From: Verrucomicrobiota bacterium
GTDB taxonomy: Bacteria > Verrucomicrobiota > Verrucomicrobiia > Chthoniobacterales > SZAS-18
NCBI GenBank assembly: GCA_025353105.1
Contig: JANXRG010000003.1
Coordinates: 1 to 44,925, forward strand
DNA: 44,925 nucleotides
Direction of reading: 5' to 3'
Each line of letters begins with the position of its first letter. Position 1 is the first letter of the stretch. The position numbers and the translations under genes are program-made. Under the pieces are notes generated by a model. It saw only the letters and a list, made by a program, of their open reading frames with translations, searched no databases and was not told the origin of the DNA. This document shows, piece by piece, positions 1 to 6,286 of the stretch.

Positions 1-292
1 TGTCATCGCCCTCGACCACGACTTTGTAACTTGGAACGCCCTTCTGCGCTGGCGGCCCCACGACGGCGCCCGTTTTCAGATCGAAATCCGCGCCGTGCCA
101 GGGGCAGGTGACCTTGGTGCCTTGAACGTCGCCCTCCGACAGCGGTCCGCCACGGTGCGTGCAGGTGTCGCCAATGGCATAATAAGTTCCCTCGACATTG
201 AAGAGGGCGATTCTCTGGCCCTCGACTGTGAACGCAGCCGTTTGGCCAGGTGGCACGTCTTTGGCTGCCGCTATTTTGATGAGCTTTGCCAT
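1..292 (-). CDS. Rieske [2Fe-2S] ferredoxin-like protein (3' end cut by window edge)
   Basis: Small soluble Rieske-type electron carrier, with 97 codons visible before the left edge. The cluster ligands are clear: Cys44 and His46 in a CTHRGG box, and Cys63 and His66 in a CPWHGADFD box. This is the pattern of the NirD/dioxygenase-ferredoxin type, not the disulfide-containing bc1 type. The start is an ATG at 290-292. No signal peptide or membrane segment is seen, so a cytoplasmic location is inferred. It is the last gene of a minus-strand run after the ferredoxin and the glutaredoxin-like gene, which suggests a shared redox or iron-sulfur role. The electron acceptor is unknown and the C-terminus lies outside the window. 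Confidence 0.9.
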   Translation of the reverse strand, partial: MAKLIKIAAAKDVPPGQTAAFTVEGQRIALFNVEGTYYAIGDTCTHRGGPLSEGDVQGTKVTCPWHGADFDLKTGAVVGPPAQKGVPSYKVVVEGDD

Positions 293-352
293 AATGCTCG
301 TGTCGGTTTGATGGTCGCTGAACGAGCCGGAGCCTCTGGCTCCTGTCAGGCG

Positions 353-667
353 TTATTCATGGTGATGCGCGTCACAGGCCTGATTGGTCGGCGCATCGGC
401 GGCGACGGCGGTCGCCTGCACGAGTCCCGCTTTGAGCAGGTAGGCTTCCACCTCGTCGCCGCTGACATCGGCCAGCATCTGGCCATCGATTTCCACGCAG
501 GGCGAAAGCATCTGCCCGCTTTTCTCAACCATCTCCGCGTGGAGTGATCGGTTGTTGATGACATCGCGATCTTCGTAAGCCAGGGTGTATTTGCGCATGA
601 TGGCGCGCACGCCCTGGCTCCAGCCGCAGGAGGGTTTCAAGTAGGCGATGATTTTTGGTGGGTTCAT
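353..667 (-). CDS. Glutaredoxin-like thioredoxin-fold protein (CGWS active site)
   Basis: A 104-residue thioredoxin-fold protein of the glutaredoxin family. The N-terminal beta strand leads into a CGWS active-site motif (Cys14, Ser17), as in monothiol-type CxxS proteins. The expected cis-proline loop is at Pro56 in LSPCVEIDG, with an extra Cys57 right after it. The protein ends in a short acidic, His-rich tail (Cys98 then HHH). Monothiol glutaredoxins often carry or deliver Fe-S clusters, which fits its place between a 4Fe-type ferredoxin and a Rieske protein. Whether this one binds a cluster or only reduces disulfides cannot be read from the sequence. It starts 254 nt downstream of the ferredoxin stop codon. 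Confidence 0.85.
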   Translation of the reverse strand: MNPPKIIAYLKPSCGWSQGVRAIMRKYTLAYEDRDVINNRSLHAEMVEKSGQMLSPCVEIDGQMLADVSGDEVEAYLLKAGLVQATAVAADAPTNQACDAHHHE

Positions 668-921
668 TGATGTTTTGCGTTTTGTTTTGCTTTTTTGCTT
701 GTGGTCGCTCGGAGCCTTGTGGGTTCCTCCCGCCGGTAAATTGGTCGCACAAACGGGTGAAGCCCAAGGCGCTTATCTGCGAGGAAGTCGCCACGCCACG
801 CCACTTCATTCCCTTTCAAACGCCGAAAGCGCTCCGGAATGCCGGCTTTCGCGGGTGCTTCTGGTTTGACCGTTCGCTGCGTCGGTTTGGCTGGGCAATT
901 CATTGTCTGGTTCAAGCAGGC

Positions 922-1158
922 TCAGCCTTCGCCGTTGTCCCCGATCGCTTCGACCGGGCATCCCTCCATTGCCTGACGACAGAGGTCTTCTTCCTCCGGC
1001 GTGGTGGGTTGTTTGAAAACGTAGGAATAACCGCCGTCGTCGCTGCGCGTGAAATTGGCCGGTGCGGTTTCCCGGCACAGATCGCAGTCGATGCACTGAT
1101 CATCGACGTAGAATTTTCCAGTCGTGTTTTCCGCATATTTATTCGCAATGTCAGCCAT
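922..1158 (-). CDS. Single-cluster 4Fe-4S/3Fe-4S ferredoxin
   Basis: A 78-residue acidic ferredoxin. Cys22, Cys25 and Cys28 form the CxxCxxC box and Cys67, followed by Pro, supplies the fourth ligand (CPVEAI). Cys60 may form a disulfide, as in other single-cluster ferredoxins. It would act as a low-potential cytoplasmic electron carrier. The ATG start has an AAGAGAA-like ribosome site just upstream. It is the first gene of the minus-strand redox run and diverges from the SufR-like regulator across about 200 nt, so that regulator is the obvious candidate to control it. The redox partner is unknown. Confidence 0.93.
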   Translation of the reverse strand: MADIANKYAENTTGKFYVDDQCIDCDLCRETAPANFTRSDDGGYSYVFKQPTTPEEEDLCRQAMEGCPVEAIGDNGEG

Positions 1159-1224
1159 AGATTCTCTTTAGTTTCTTGCCCTCGGGCTCAGGTCACCTTA
1201 GTTGGTTCGGCGTCGAGCGCGCGA

Positions 1225-1312
1225 CTTTCTAAAGATTACGCTTTGGAAAAGAATCGACCGCGCAACTGTGCCTGGCAAGCGAATTTCCAAAAAATTATCT
1301 TTAAAAAGAAAG
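1225..1312. promoter_or_regulatory. Imperfect palindrome between the ferredoxin and SufR-like regulator genes
   Basis: The divergent intergenic region holds a long imperfect inverted repeat. CTTTCT-AAAGAT (1225-1236) faces ATCTTT-AAAAAGAAAG (1297-1312). TTTGGAAAAGAATCG (about 1242-1256) faces CGAATTTCC (about 1280-1288). The segment is AT-rich compared with its neighbours and probably holds both promoters. It is a candidate operator for the adjacent regulator. The cyanobacterial SufR box (CAAC-N6-GTTG) is not present, so any recognition sequence would differ. Confidence 0.35.
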
Positions 1313-1360
1313 CGTTCATGCGGCTGGCTTGCGAAACAGGTTTGCCGTAAGCTCTCCCGC

Positions 1361-2026
1361 ATGAAGAAACGCGGTGCTATCTGCAAGAAATCAGAGCTGG
1401 TCCCCAATCGGCAAGCGATCCTGCATCTGCTCAAGCAACAAGGGCCGAGAGATTCGGAAACCCTGGCCTCACAACTGAAGATCTCGGCCATGGCCGTCCG
1501 CCAACACCTCTACGCCCTCCGCACGCAGAGACTGGTGAACTACCAGGAAGAGCAACGCCCAATCGGGCGGCCAGCCAAGATGTGGTGTCTGACCCCGGCG
1601 GCCGAGTTCCATTTTCCAGACGCCCATGCGGGCTTGAGTGTGAATTTGCTGAACGCGGCCGAACAGACCTTCGGCCAGAAGGGCGTCCAGCGCCTCGTGA
1701 CGCGATGCGCCAAACAGCAGATCGCGGATTACCGCTCACGCATCCCTGCGCGCGCCCCTCTCCAAGTGCGCCTGGGAACCCTGATTTCAATCCGCAACGA
1801 AGAAGGCTTCATGGCTGAAGTGCAGCGCCAGCGTGACGGGTCGTTCCTGCTGATCGAGAACCACTGCCCGATTTCCGCAGCTGCCAACGTCTGCCCCAGG
1901 CTATGCGATGCGGAAATGGCCGTCTTCCGCGCCATTCTTGGCGAGGGTGTCACCATCGAGAGAACGGAGCACATGTTGGCCGGCGCCCGTCGCTGCGTTT
2001 ACCGCATTCGGACGGGCGAGTCTTAA
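1361..2026 (+). CDS. SufR-like iron-sulfur-sensing transcriptional regulator
   Basis: A 221-residue regulator. Residues about 10-70 form a winged helix (RQAILHLLKQQG, then DSETLASQLKISAMAVRQHL), with the GRPAKMW wing typical of SufR/DeoR-like proteins. The C-terminal part carries cysteines at about 169, 182 and 212, a C-x12-C-x29-C arrangement plus an extra Cys178. It lies in the EN-x-C-P ... ERTEHMLAGARRCVYRI context of SufR, where these cysteines hold a [4Fe-4S] or [2Fe-2S] cluster. SufR proteins repress Fe-S assembly genes when the cluster is loaded. No suf genes are in the window; the divergent ferredoxin group is the likely target. The ATG at 1361 is chosen because the longer reading would need a TTG inside the regulatory palindrome. 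Confidence 0.85.
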   Translation: MKKRGAICKKSELVPNRQAILHLLKQQGPRDSETLASQLKISAMAVRQHLYALRTQRLVNYQEEQRPIGRPAKMWCLTPAAEFHFPDAHAGLSVNLLNAAEQTFGQKGVQRLVTRCAKQQIADYRSRIPARAPLQVRLGTLISIRNEEGFMAEVQRQRDGSFLLIENHCPISAAANVCPRLCDAEMAVFRAILGEGVTIERTEHMLAGARRCVYRIRTGES

Positions 2027-2551
2027 AAACATTTTGCCCCAAATTGAAAACCTTTTTGTCCCACGCCGACTTCTTCCTCGAAAGCTGCGGATGTGGAAAT
2101 ACCAGCGGTAGCGAGGGACTTTCGCGCTTCCTCTTAGTCAACGTGAACGCAATTTCGAGTAGGAGAAAAAACGTGACGTGAATCTTGAGGTCGCTGCCGT
2201 CAATTCGGGCGATGGGGAAGGATCCGCGCATCTTATTTCTATTCTTTGCCCGCGCCTTCTGCGCGAGCGTGGTTCGGGAGCACCAGCACCTCGACAGCGC
2301 CGATTTCCTCGGCAAAAAGCGCGTCATCAAGAAAGCGTGGGGCTACTCGGGCGGGAGGATGTCACGGAATTACTCCAAGCAGGAAGAACACAAAATAAGG
2401 CCGAGCCATAGAATTGGGGAGTGATTTTACGCGCAGTCCTCTAGCGGAAGAAATTCTGAGCACACCGCAGTGATCGCGCGTTGTCGGATGAAGTGCGCAG
2501 CTGAGCTTGCGAAGTTGCGGCGAAGGGAGGGTTCAAGGTCGTTTCGATCTG
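2027..2551. other. 525-nt gap without an intact gene
   Basis: No convincing complete reading frame is seen here. Composition is less GC-rich than the flanking genes, with short A/T tracts near 2035-2060 and 2160-2172. The only recognisable content is the site-2-protease-like fragment listed separately (2140-2231, minus). The rest looks like decayed or noncoding sequence. Confidence 0.6.
2140..2231 (-). pseudogene. Truncated N-terminus of a site-2-protease-like (M50) membrane peptidase
   Basis: Read on minus from an ATG at 2229-2231, the first about 27 residues (RGSFPIARIDGSDLKIHV then TFFLLLEIAF) match the characteristic start of SpoIVFB/M50 peptidases, which begin with S-F-x-I-x-R-I-x-G-I and H-x-T-F-L-L-L. 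After that the frame turns into basic, low-complexity sequence, and no HExxH zinc motif follows in any frame downstream. It is best read as a decayed 5' remnant. The match is short, so chance similarity cannot be excluded. Confidence 0.4.
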
Positions 2552-2938
2552 ATGATCAAAGCGAGTCACGCCGGGAGCGATACCGACAGTGATGCCAGTA
2601 CGAATTCACGAAATCTGGAGTGCTGGAGTCGAGATGCTCAGGCTCAAGCACTGCGAGTCGAGCTCGGTGGCGGCTCATGGTTCGTTTTCCCCTACAGTCA
2701 TTTCCTCTTCGCCTCACTCGAACGCTCCGAAGATCAAGACGTGCCGCGGATTTCATTCACGACTCATGATGTTCGAGTCCGCGGACATGGTCTGATGGCG
2801 CTGCTAAACGCTGCGCAAAAAATGTCGATTGATTGGATTAAGCCGCTGCCGGTTCGGTATGAGAAACTTGTCGCGGGCGATGCGGTGTTCGTCGGGAAAA
2901 TCGCTGTGGAAGAGCTCCGCGACACGGCCGTTCCGTGA
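2552..2938 (+). CDS. Hypothetical protein, 128 aa
   Basis: I do not recognise a named family. After a polar, probably disordered N-terminus of about 35 residues, the rest has the alternating pattern of a small alpha/beta domain: LRVELGGGSWFVFPYSHF, then RISFTTHDVRVRGHGL, a helix (MALLNAAQKMSIDWI) and a final strand ending KIAVEEL. No signal peptide or membrane segment is seen. The start at the ATG 2552 is preferred over 2507 because the upstream extension has no coding character. It is followed by the tRNA-Val gene on the other strand, with no obvious operon partner. Confidence 0.6.
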   Translation: MIKASHAGSDTDSDASTNSRNLECWSRDAQAQALRVELGGGSWFVFPYSHFLFASLERSEDQDVPRISFTTHDVRVRGHGLMALLNAAQKMSIDWIKPLPVRYEKLVAGDAVFVGKIAVEELRDTAVP

Positions 2939-3005
2939 AAATCCGAAAAGTGTGACCGTAAAAGTGTGACAATGCCCGAAACGGAAAATCTTTGCGAAAA
3001 CGTAA

Positions 3006-3026
3006 ATCCCTCTCCCCGAGAGGGAT
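3006..3026 (-). terminator. Hairpin downstream of tRNA-Val
   Basis: On minus, a perfect seven-pair stem (CCCTCTC/GAGAGGG, three-base loop GGG) starts a few bases after the tRNA-Val CCA end. A moderately T-rich stretch (ATTTACGTTTTCG) follows. This fits a factor-independent terminator of modest strength. Confidence 0.5.
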
Positions 3027-3030
3027 CAAA

Positions 3031-3105
<75 letters not shown>

Positions 3106-3134
3106 GGATGACAGCGAACGGGAAATAAGCACCG

Positions 3135-3830
3135 CTACCCCTTTTCGCAAGCCTCGATTTCCACGCCGCAGACCGCCATCACGAAACGCCGAAGCTTGTC
3201 GGCGTCAAGCAACCCATCGGTCCGCACGCCCGTGCAGACGTCCACCCCAAATGGCCTCACCTGTGCAATCGCGCGGCCGACGTTTTCCGCGTGCAGGCCG
3301 CCGGCGAGGAAGACCGGCCGGTCCACCGCATCGCGGATGGCCCGGCTGATTTCCCAGTCGTGCGTCTGGCCGGTGCCACCGAGCGTGCGCTGCGCGGCCA
3401 GCGGCCGACCGGAGTCGAGCACGAGAGCATCACTCGTCTCCGCCGCCTCGCGGGCTTCGGGAATCGATGACGCGCTGCGCACATGGATGACTTGCATGAT
3501 GCGCACGCCGGGCAACGCATCGCGCAATCCCCGGCGGGTATCGGGCGTGACCGCATCGCACAGCTGCAGCATCGAGGCGCGGCAGCAATGTTGTTGTTCG
3601 AGGATGTCGGCGGTGCTCACACGTGAGGTGAGGAGTACGCTCATCACGGGCGGCGGGACAAGCATGGCGAGGTGCGCGATGATGTCGTCGGCGAGGACGC
3701 CAGGCCCGCTGGGCATGGCCGAGACCAGGCCAATGGCAGACGCGCCGGCCGCGACGGCGAGGGCGATTTCGGCGGCGTTTGCAATGCAGCAGATCTTAAC
3801 GCGCGGAGTGGATGCGGACGGACCGAACAT
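3135..3830 (-). CDS. trpF: Phosphoribosylanthranilate isomerase (TrpF-like)
   Basis: A 231-residue TIM-barrel protein of the TrpF family, which turns N-(5-phosphoribosyl)anthranilate into CdRP in tryptophan synthesis. The N-terminal VKICC strand supplies the catalytic cysteine (normally KICG). LVLDSG supplies the catalytic aspartate and GGTGQTHDW is the usual substrate loop. PVFLAGGL and GVDVCTGVRTDG are the two phosphate-binding strands. The second is less typical than the usual VDxSSGxE-x-x-G. No other trp gene is nearby, so the gene is isolated from its pathway. A sugar-phosphate isomerase with another substrate is possible but less likely. Confidence 0.82.
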   Translation of the reverse strand: MFGPSASTPRVKICCIANAAEIALAVAAGASAIGLVSAMPSGPGVLADDIIAHLAMLVPPPVMSVLLTSRVSTADILEQQHCCRASMLQLCDAVTPDTRRGLRDALPGVRIMQVIHVRSASSIPEAREAAETSDALVLDSGRPLAAQRTLGGTGQTHDWEISRAIRDAVDRPVFLAGGLHAENVGRAIAQVRPFGVDVCTGVRTDGLLDADKLRRFVMAVCGVEIEACEKG

Positions 3831-3947
3831 ATGGTGAGCGTAGCATGAATGGAGGTGGGGCCGCGCGTCCTCGCGCGTCCCAAACTTCGCGGGAGTGGTT
3901 TCCAGGCGGACTTGAGTTGCATGATGGATGTGACGTCGTTGCGAATT

Positions 3948-4048
3948 GGTGGAACGTGATCTCCGAGCGCGTTGGCAAAGGGGTTTGGCCGCCCGCGGGC
4001 GCGGGCTGCATTTGCTTCTGGCAACGCGCCCGGAAATCGCGTTCCACC
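3948..4048. repeat. Dispersed inverted-repeat element, short copy
   Basis: An element of about 100 bp. The left arm GGTGGAACGTGATCTCCGAG (continuing GCGCGTTG, from 3948) is the inverted complement, with about three mismatches, of the right arm ending at 4048. The arms belong to the same family as the perfect 28-bp ends of the element at 11930-12124, but the interior is shorter and holds a GC hairpin (CCGCCCGCGGGCGCGGG). It sits between the divergent trpF-like and CxxC-cluster genes, just before the likely start of the latter. Confidence 0.75.
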
Positions 4049-4081
4049 TTGATCAGACGCGGATCGCCGCGAATTTCGGGA

Positions 4082-4549
4082 ATGCGCCAGCGCAATCCGA
4101 CGCCGACCCCGCGCCACGCCCAGGTCTCCGCGGCGATCGCCGAGGTGCGGGCGGTGTACGCGGATCTCGAGACGCGGCCCGTCGAGCGCGATTGTCAGCG
4201 GCGAACCGGCTGCTGCCACTTCAAACTGACCGGCGAGGTGCCGTCCCTCACGCACGCCGAGGCGCTGCTGATGCTGAAGGCGTGGCGCGCGAGTGGGAGA
4301 AAAAACATTCCTGAACCGGCGGACGGCGCCTGCCCGATGTTCGACGCGAAGACGGCGGCGTGCCGCATCTACGAGGCGCGCCCGTTTGGTTGCCGTACCC
4401 ATTTTTGCGCAGCGGCCGGCGGGCCATACGCTCGACGGGAGGTGCTCGATCTGATTCGTCGGCTCGAGGTCACGAGCGAGCGCCTGGGCGTACGCGATCC
4501 GCGGCCGCTGGGCGCGGCGTTGGACCGCGCCAGCGACGGCCACCTTTAA
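4082..4549 (+). CDS. YkgJ-family CxxC-cluster protein
   Basis: A 155-residue protein of the YkgJ/UPF0153 type, predicted to chelate zinc or an iron-sulfur cluster. Cysteine groups lie in RDCQRRTGCCHF, ACPMFD and CRIYEARPFGCRTHFC, the classical order in this family. The reaction catalysed by such proteins is not established. The frame is open further upstream, but that part runs straight through the dispersed inverted repeat at 3948-4048. The ATG at 4082, just after the repeat, is therefore taken as the start. Its stop codon overlaps the stop of the convergent PEP-CTERM gene. Confidence 0.8.
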   Translation: MRQRNPTPTPRHAQVSAAIAEVRAVYADLETRPVERDCQRRTGCCHFKLTGEVPSLTHAEALLMLKAWRASGRKNIPEPADGACPMFDAKTAACRIYEARPFGCRTHFCAAAGGPYARREVLDLIRRLEVTSERLGVRDPRPLGAALDRASDGHL

Positions 4550-5292
4550 TCCCGCGGTAAATCCGGGGGGCTCGTGACGGCCGCGCGCGCGCTCCGTCGA
4601 GAGCGGACGCGCCAGCCCACCAACCCGAGCGCGAACGCGCCCGCGATGCACGTGACCGGCTCGGGGACGAGCGTCAGTGAAACGTTATCGAGCGACGCAT
4701 TGCTGTCCGAGGTGCTGATGTCGCTGAAGAGAATGGTGAGATTACCGTTTCGGGTGGCCGTGAATGTTTCTGTCACATGAACCCAGACGGCGTTCCCCTG
4801 GGTCACCGTGGAGGAGGCTGTCGTGCTGTAGGTGTTCGTCGAGGAAAAAGCGCCGGAGAGAGTGGTCTGGATGATACTGGTCAAATTAGCCTTCACCTCG
4901 GTGTTGAACCAAAAGGACAGCAGGTAACTTTGACCCGAGGTGACTTTGAGGGTTTGGGAAATGCTACTGGAAGTTTGGAGTGCGTCGTTCGACGTGCTGT
5001 CGAGCTGGATCGAGTATGTGCCGCTTTGTGGATTCGGAATCCAAGTCGCTCCGCTGTTGGCGGTCGCGACGTACACATTCGCGTTGGCGGCCGTTCCAGC
5101 CACCGTGGTCCATCCGGGAATCAGGCCGCCCGAACCCACGGCCGCGTACCCATTGTTCAGCGTGATGGTGCCGATGTTCTCGAAGTCGCCGTTCGTCAGC
5201 AGATTTTGCGCAGACGTGCGACCCGCACTAAACGCCAGGAACAAAAGCGGGAGACTAGTCGTGAGGAAGGCACGGAGAAAAACGCGAAACAT
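4546..5292 (-). CDS. PEP-CTERM sorted extracellular protein
   Basis: A 248-residue exported protein. It has an N-terminal signal peptide (basic FRVFLRAF, then a Leu-rich core ending in TSAQ) and a Ser/Thr/Asn-rich beta-sandwich body beginning NLLTNGDFE, typical of DUF642/carbohydrate-binding-like PEP-CTERM proteins. The C-terminal sorting signal is complete: VPEP, a hydrophobic helix and an arginine cluster (RVRSRRS). In this system the tail is processed by an exosortase and the protein goes to the surface or extracellular matrix. No exosortase gene is in the window. The ATG at 5292 is used; an upstream start would put 19 residues before the signal peptide. Confidence 0.85.
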   Translation of the reverse strand: MFRVFLRAFLTTSLPLLFLAFSAGRTSAQNLLTNGDFENIGTITLNNGYAAVGSGGLIPGWTTVAGTAANANVYVATANSGATWIPNPQSGTYSIQLDSTSNDALQTSSSISQTLKVTSGQSYLLSFWFNTEVKANLTSIIQTTLSGAFSSTNTYSTTASSTVTQGNAVWVHVTETFTATRNGNLTILFSDISTSDSNASLDNVSLTLVPEPVTCIAGAFALGLVGWRVRSRRSARAAVTSPPDLPRD

Positions 5293-5529
5293 CAAGAGTT
5301 GGTATGCAGCATTTGTGCCAGAAGGTCGCGAGCATGACGTTGTCCGCAAGCGGCATCTTCGTGCCTGATCCCGTCGTCCGAGGCATCTTGTTCCCGCGAA
5401 CGGCCCGGGCTGCGGCCGGATTTCCGGATCGATTCCGGCAACGTTTGGGAGGTGGCCGCGACATCACGACTCGATTCGCCCGGCAAGATTCCCCGCGACC
5501 CATCGACTGATGCCGGGTTGAAGGAACCC

Positions 5530-5895
5530 ATGAACCGATTCCTTCTTCCCCGATTCCTCACGTTTTCCGCGGGCGTGTTTGCGAGCGGTTTGCTCTTTGC
5601 CCAAGACCCGGTGCCTCCCGGCGGCCCAGGTGTGGTTGATCCAGGGCATCCCCGCATCAACGAGGTCAACCAGCGGGAGGCCAATCAGCAGCGACGTATC
5701 AATCAAGGGGTGCAATCCGGACAGTTGACCCCGCAGGAAAGCGCAAACCTGCAGAAGCGCGAGACGGCCCTGCAGACCCGTGAGAACAAGATGATCGTCC
5801 GCGACGGCGGAAGGTTGACGAAGCGCGACGAGCGCAAGCTGAACAAGCAGGAGAATCGCGACAGCCGCGCGATTCATCGGAAAAAGCATAATTAG
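5530..5895 (+). CDS. Small secreted basic protein, 121 aa
   Basis: It starts with a signal peptide (MNRFLLPRF, a hydrophobic core, then FAQ). The mature part is Gln/Arg/Lys/Asn-rich and helical, with a two-fold repeated pattern: QRRINQGVQSGQLTPQES followed by RDGGRLTKRDERKLNKQEN. Similar short periplasmic proteins are common in Gram-negative genomes, but I know of no established function. It is a single-gene unit: the upstream PEP-CTERM gene is divergent and a strong terminator follows at 5946-5975. A periplasmic location is inferred from the signal peptide. Confidence 0.8.
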   Translation: MNRFLLPRFLTFSAGVFASGLLFAQDPVPPGGPGVVDPGHPRINEVNQREANQQRRINQGVQSGQLTPQESANLQKRETALQTRENKMIVRDGGRLTKRDERKLNKQENRDSRAIHRKKHN

Positions 5896-5945
5896 GATCG
5901 CCGCAGGTTGGCATTCACGAAAGGAAGGAATTAATTTCCGCGCGA

Positions 5946-5975
5946 GAGACGGCCGCGGTCGGCCGTCTCGTTTTT
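5946..5975 (+). terminator. Rho-independent terminator
   Basis: A nine-pair perfect stem (GAGACGGCC/GGCCGTCTC, loop GCGGTC) is followed by G and five T. It lies 50 nt after the stop of the small secreted protein gene and is a textbook factor-independent terminator for it. Confidence 0.9.
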
Positions 5976-6286
5976 CCCCGGGTTCACGCCTGCCAGCTGA
6001 AGTGCCACGGTCTGGGGACCACCAGGGATCGACTGCCCGCGGAGGATGAGGCGCGTGGAACGCCGGGATGGATCGCCACGACGTCCGATATCTCGCCGCG
6101 GCTAGGTTCGAATTTGGTTTGGTGTCTGGTGGCTTTCACCACGGCTACCGGCCGTCGCATCTTCCGCGCGGGTTAAGACTGATTGGGCAATGGTGCAAGG
6201 ATGGATGTAGATTGCGTTTCGGGAAACGCCGTGATGGTCTGGGCCTCCGCAGCTCTGATCCCATCCGATGCCGCGAAATTAATCCC
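5976..6286. other. 311-nt intergenic region before the amidohydrolase
   Basis: The amidohydrolase frame is open through part of this region (from 6068), but the translated sequence there has no domain or signal-peptide character. I take it as noncoding leader holding the promoter. No clear promoter, riboswitch or repeat could be identified. Confidence 0.5.

Noticed and set aside
664-915. Open frame of 83 codons on minus between the ferredoxin and glutaredoxin-like genes
   Set aside because: It has no domain, and its Arg/Lys-rich composition looks like a translated GC-rich noncoding spacer. The opposite strand has an equally long open frame. Treated as a leader or spacer.
1159-1360. Cyanobacterial-type SufR box CAAC-N6-GTTG
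   Set aside because: CAAC and GTTG occur singly but not at the required spacing.
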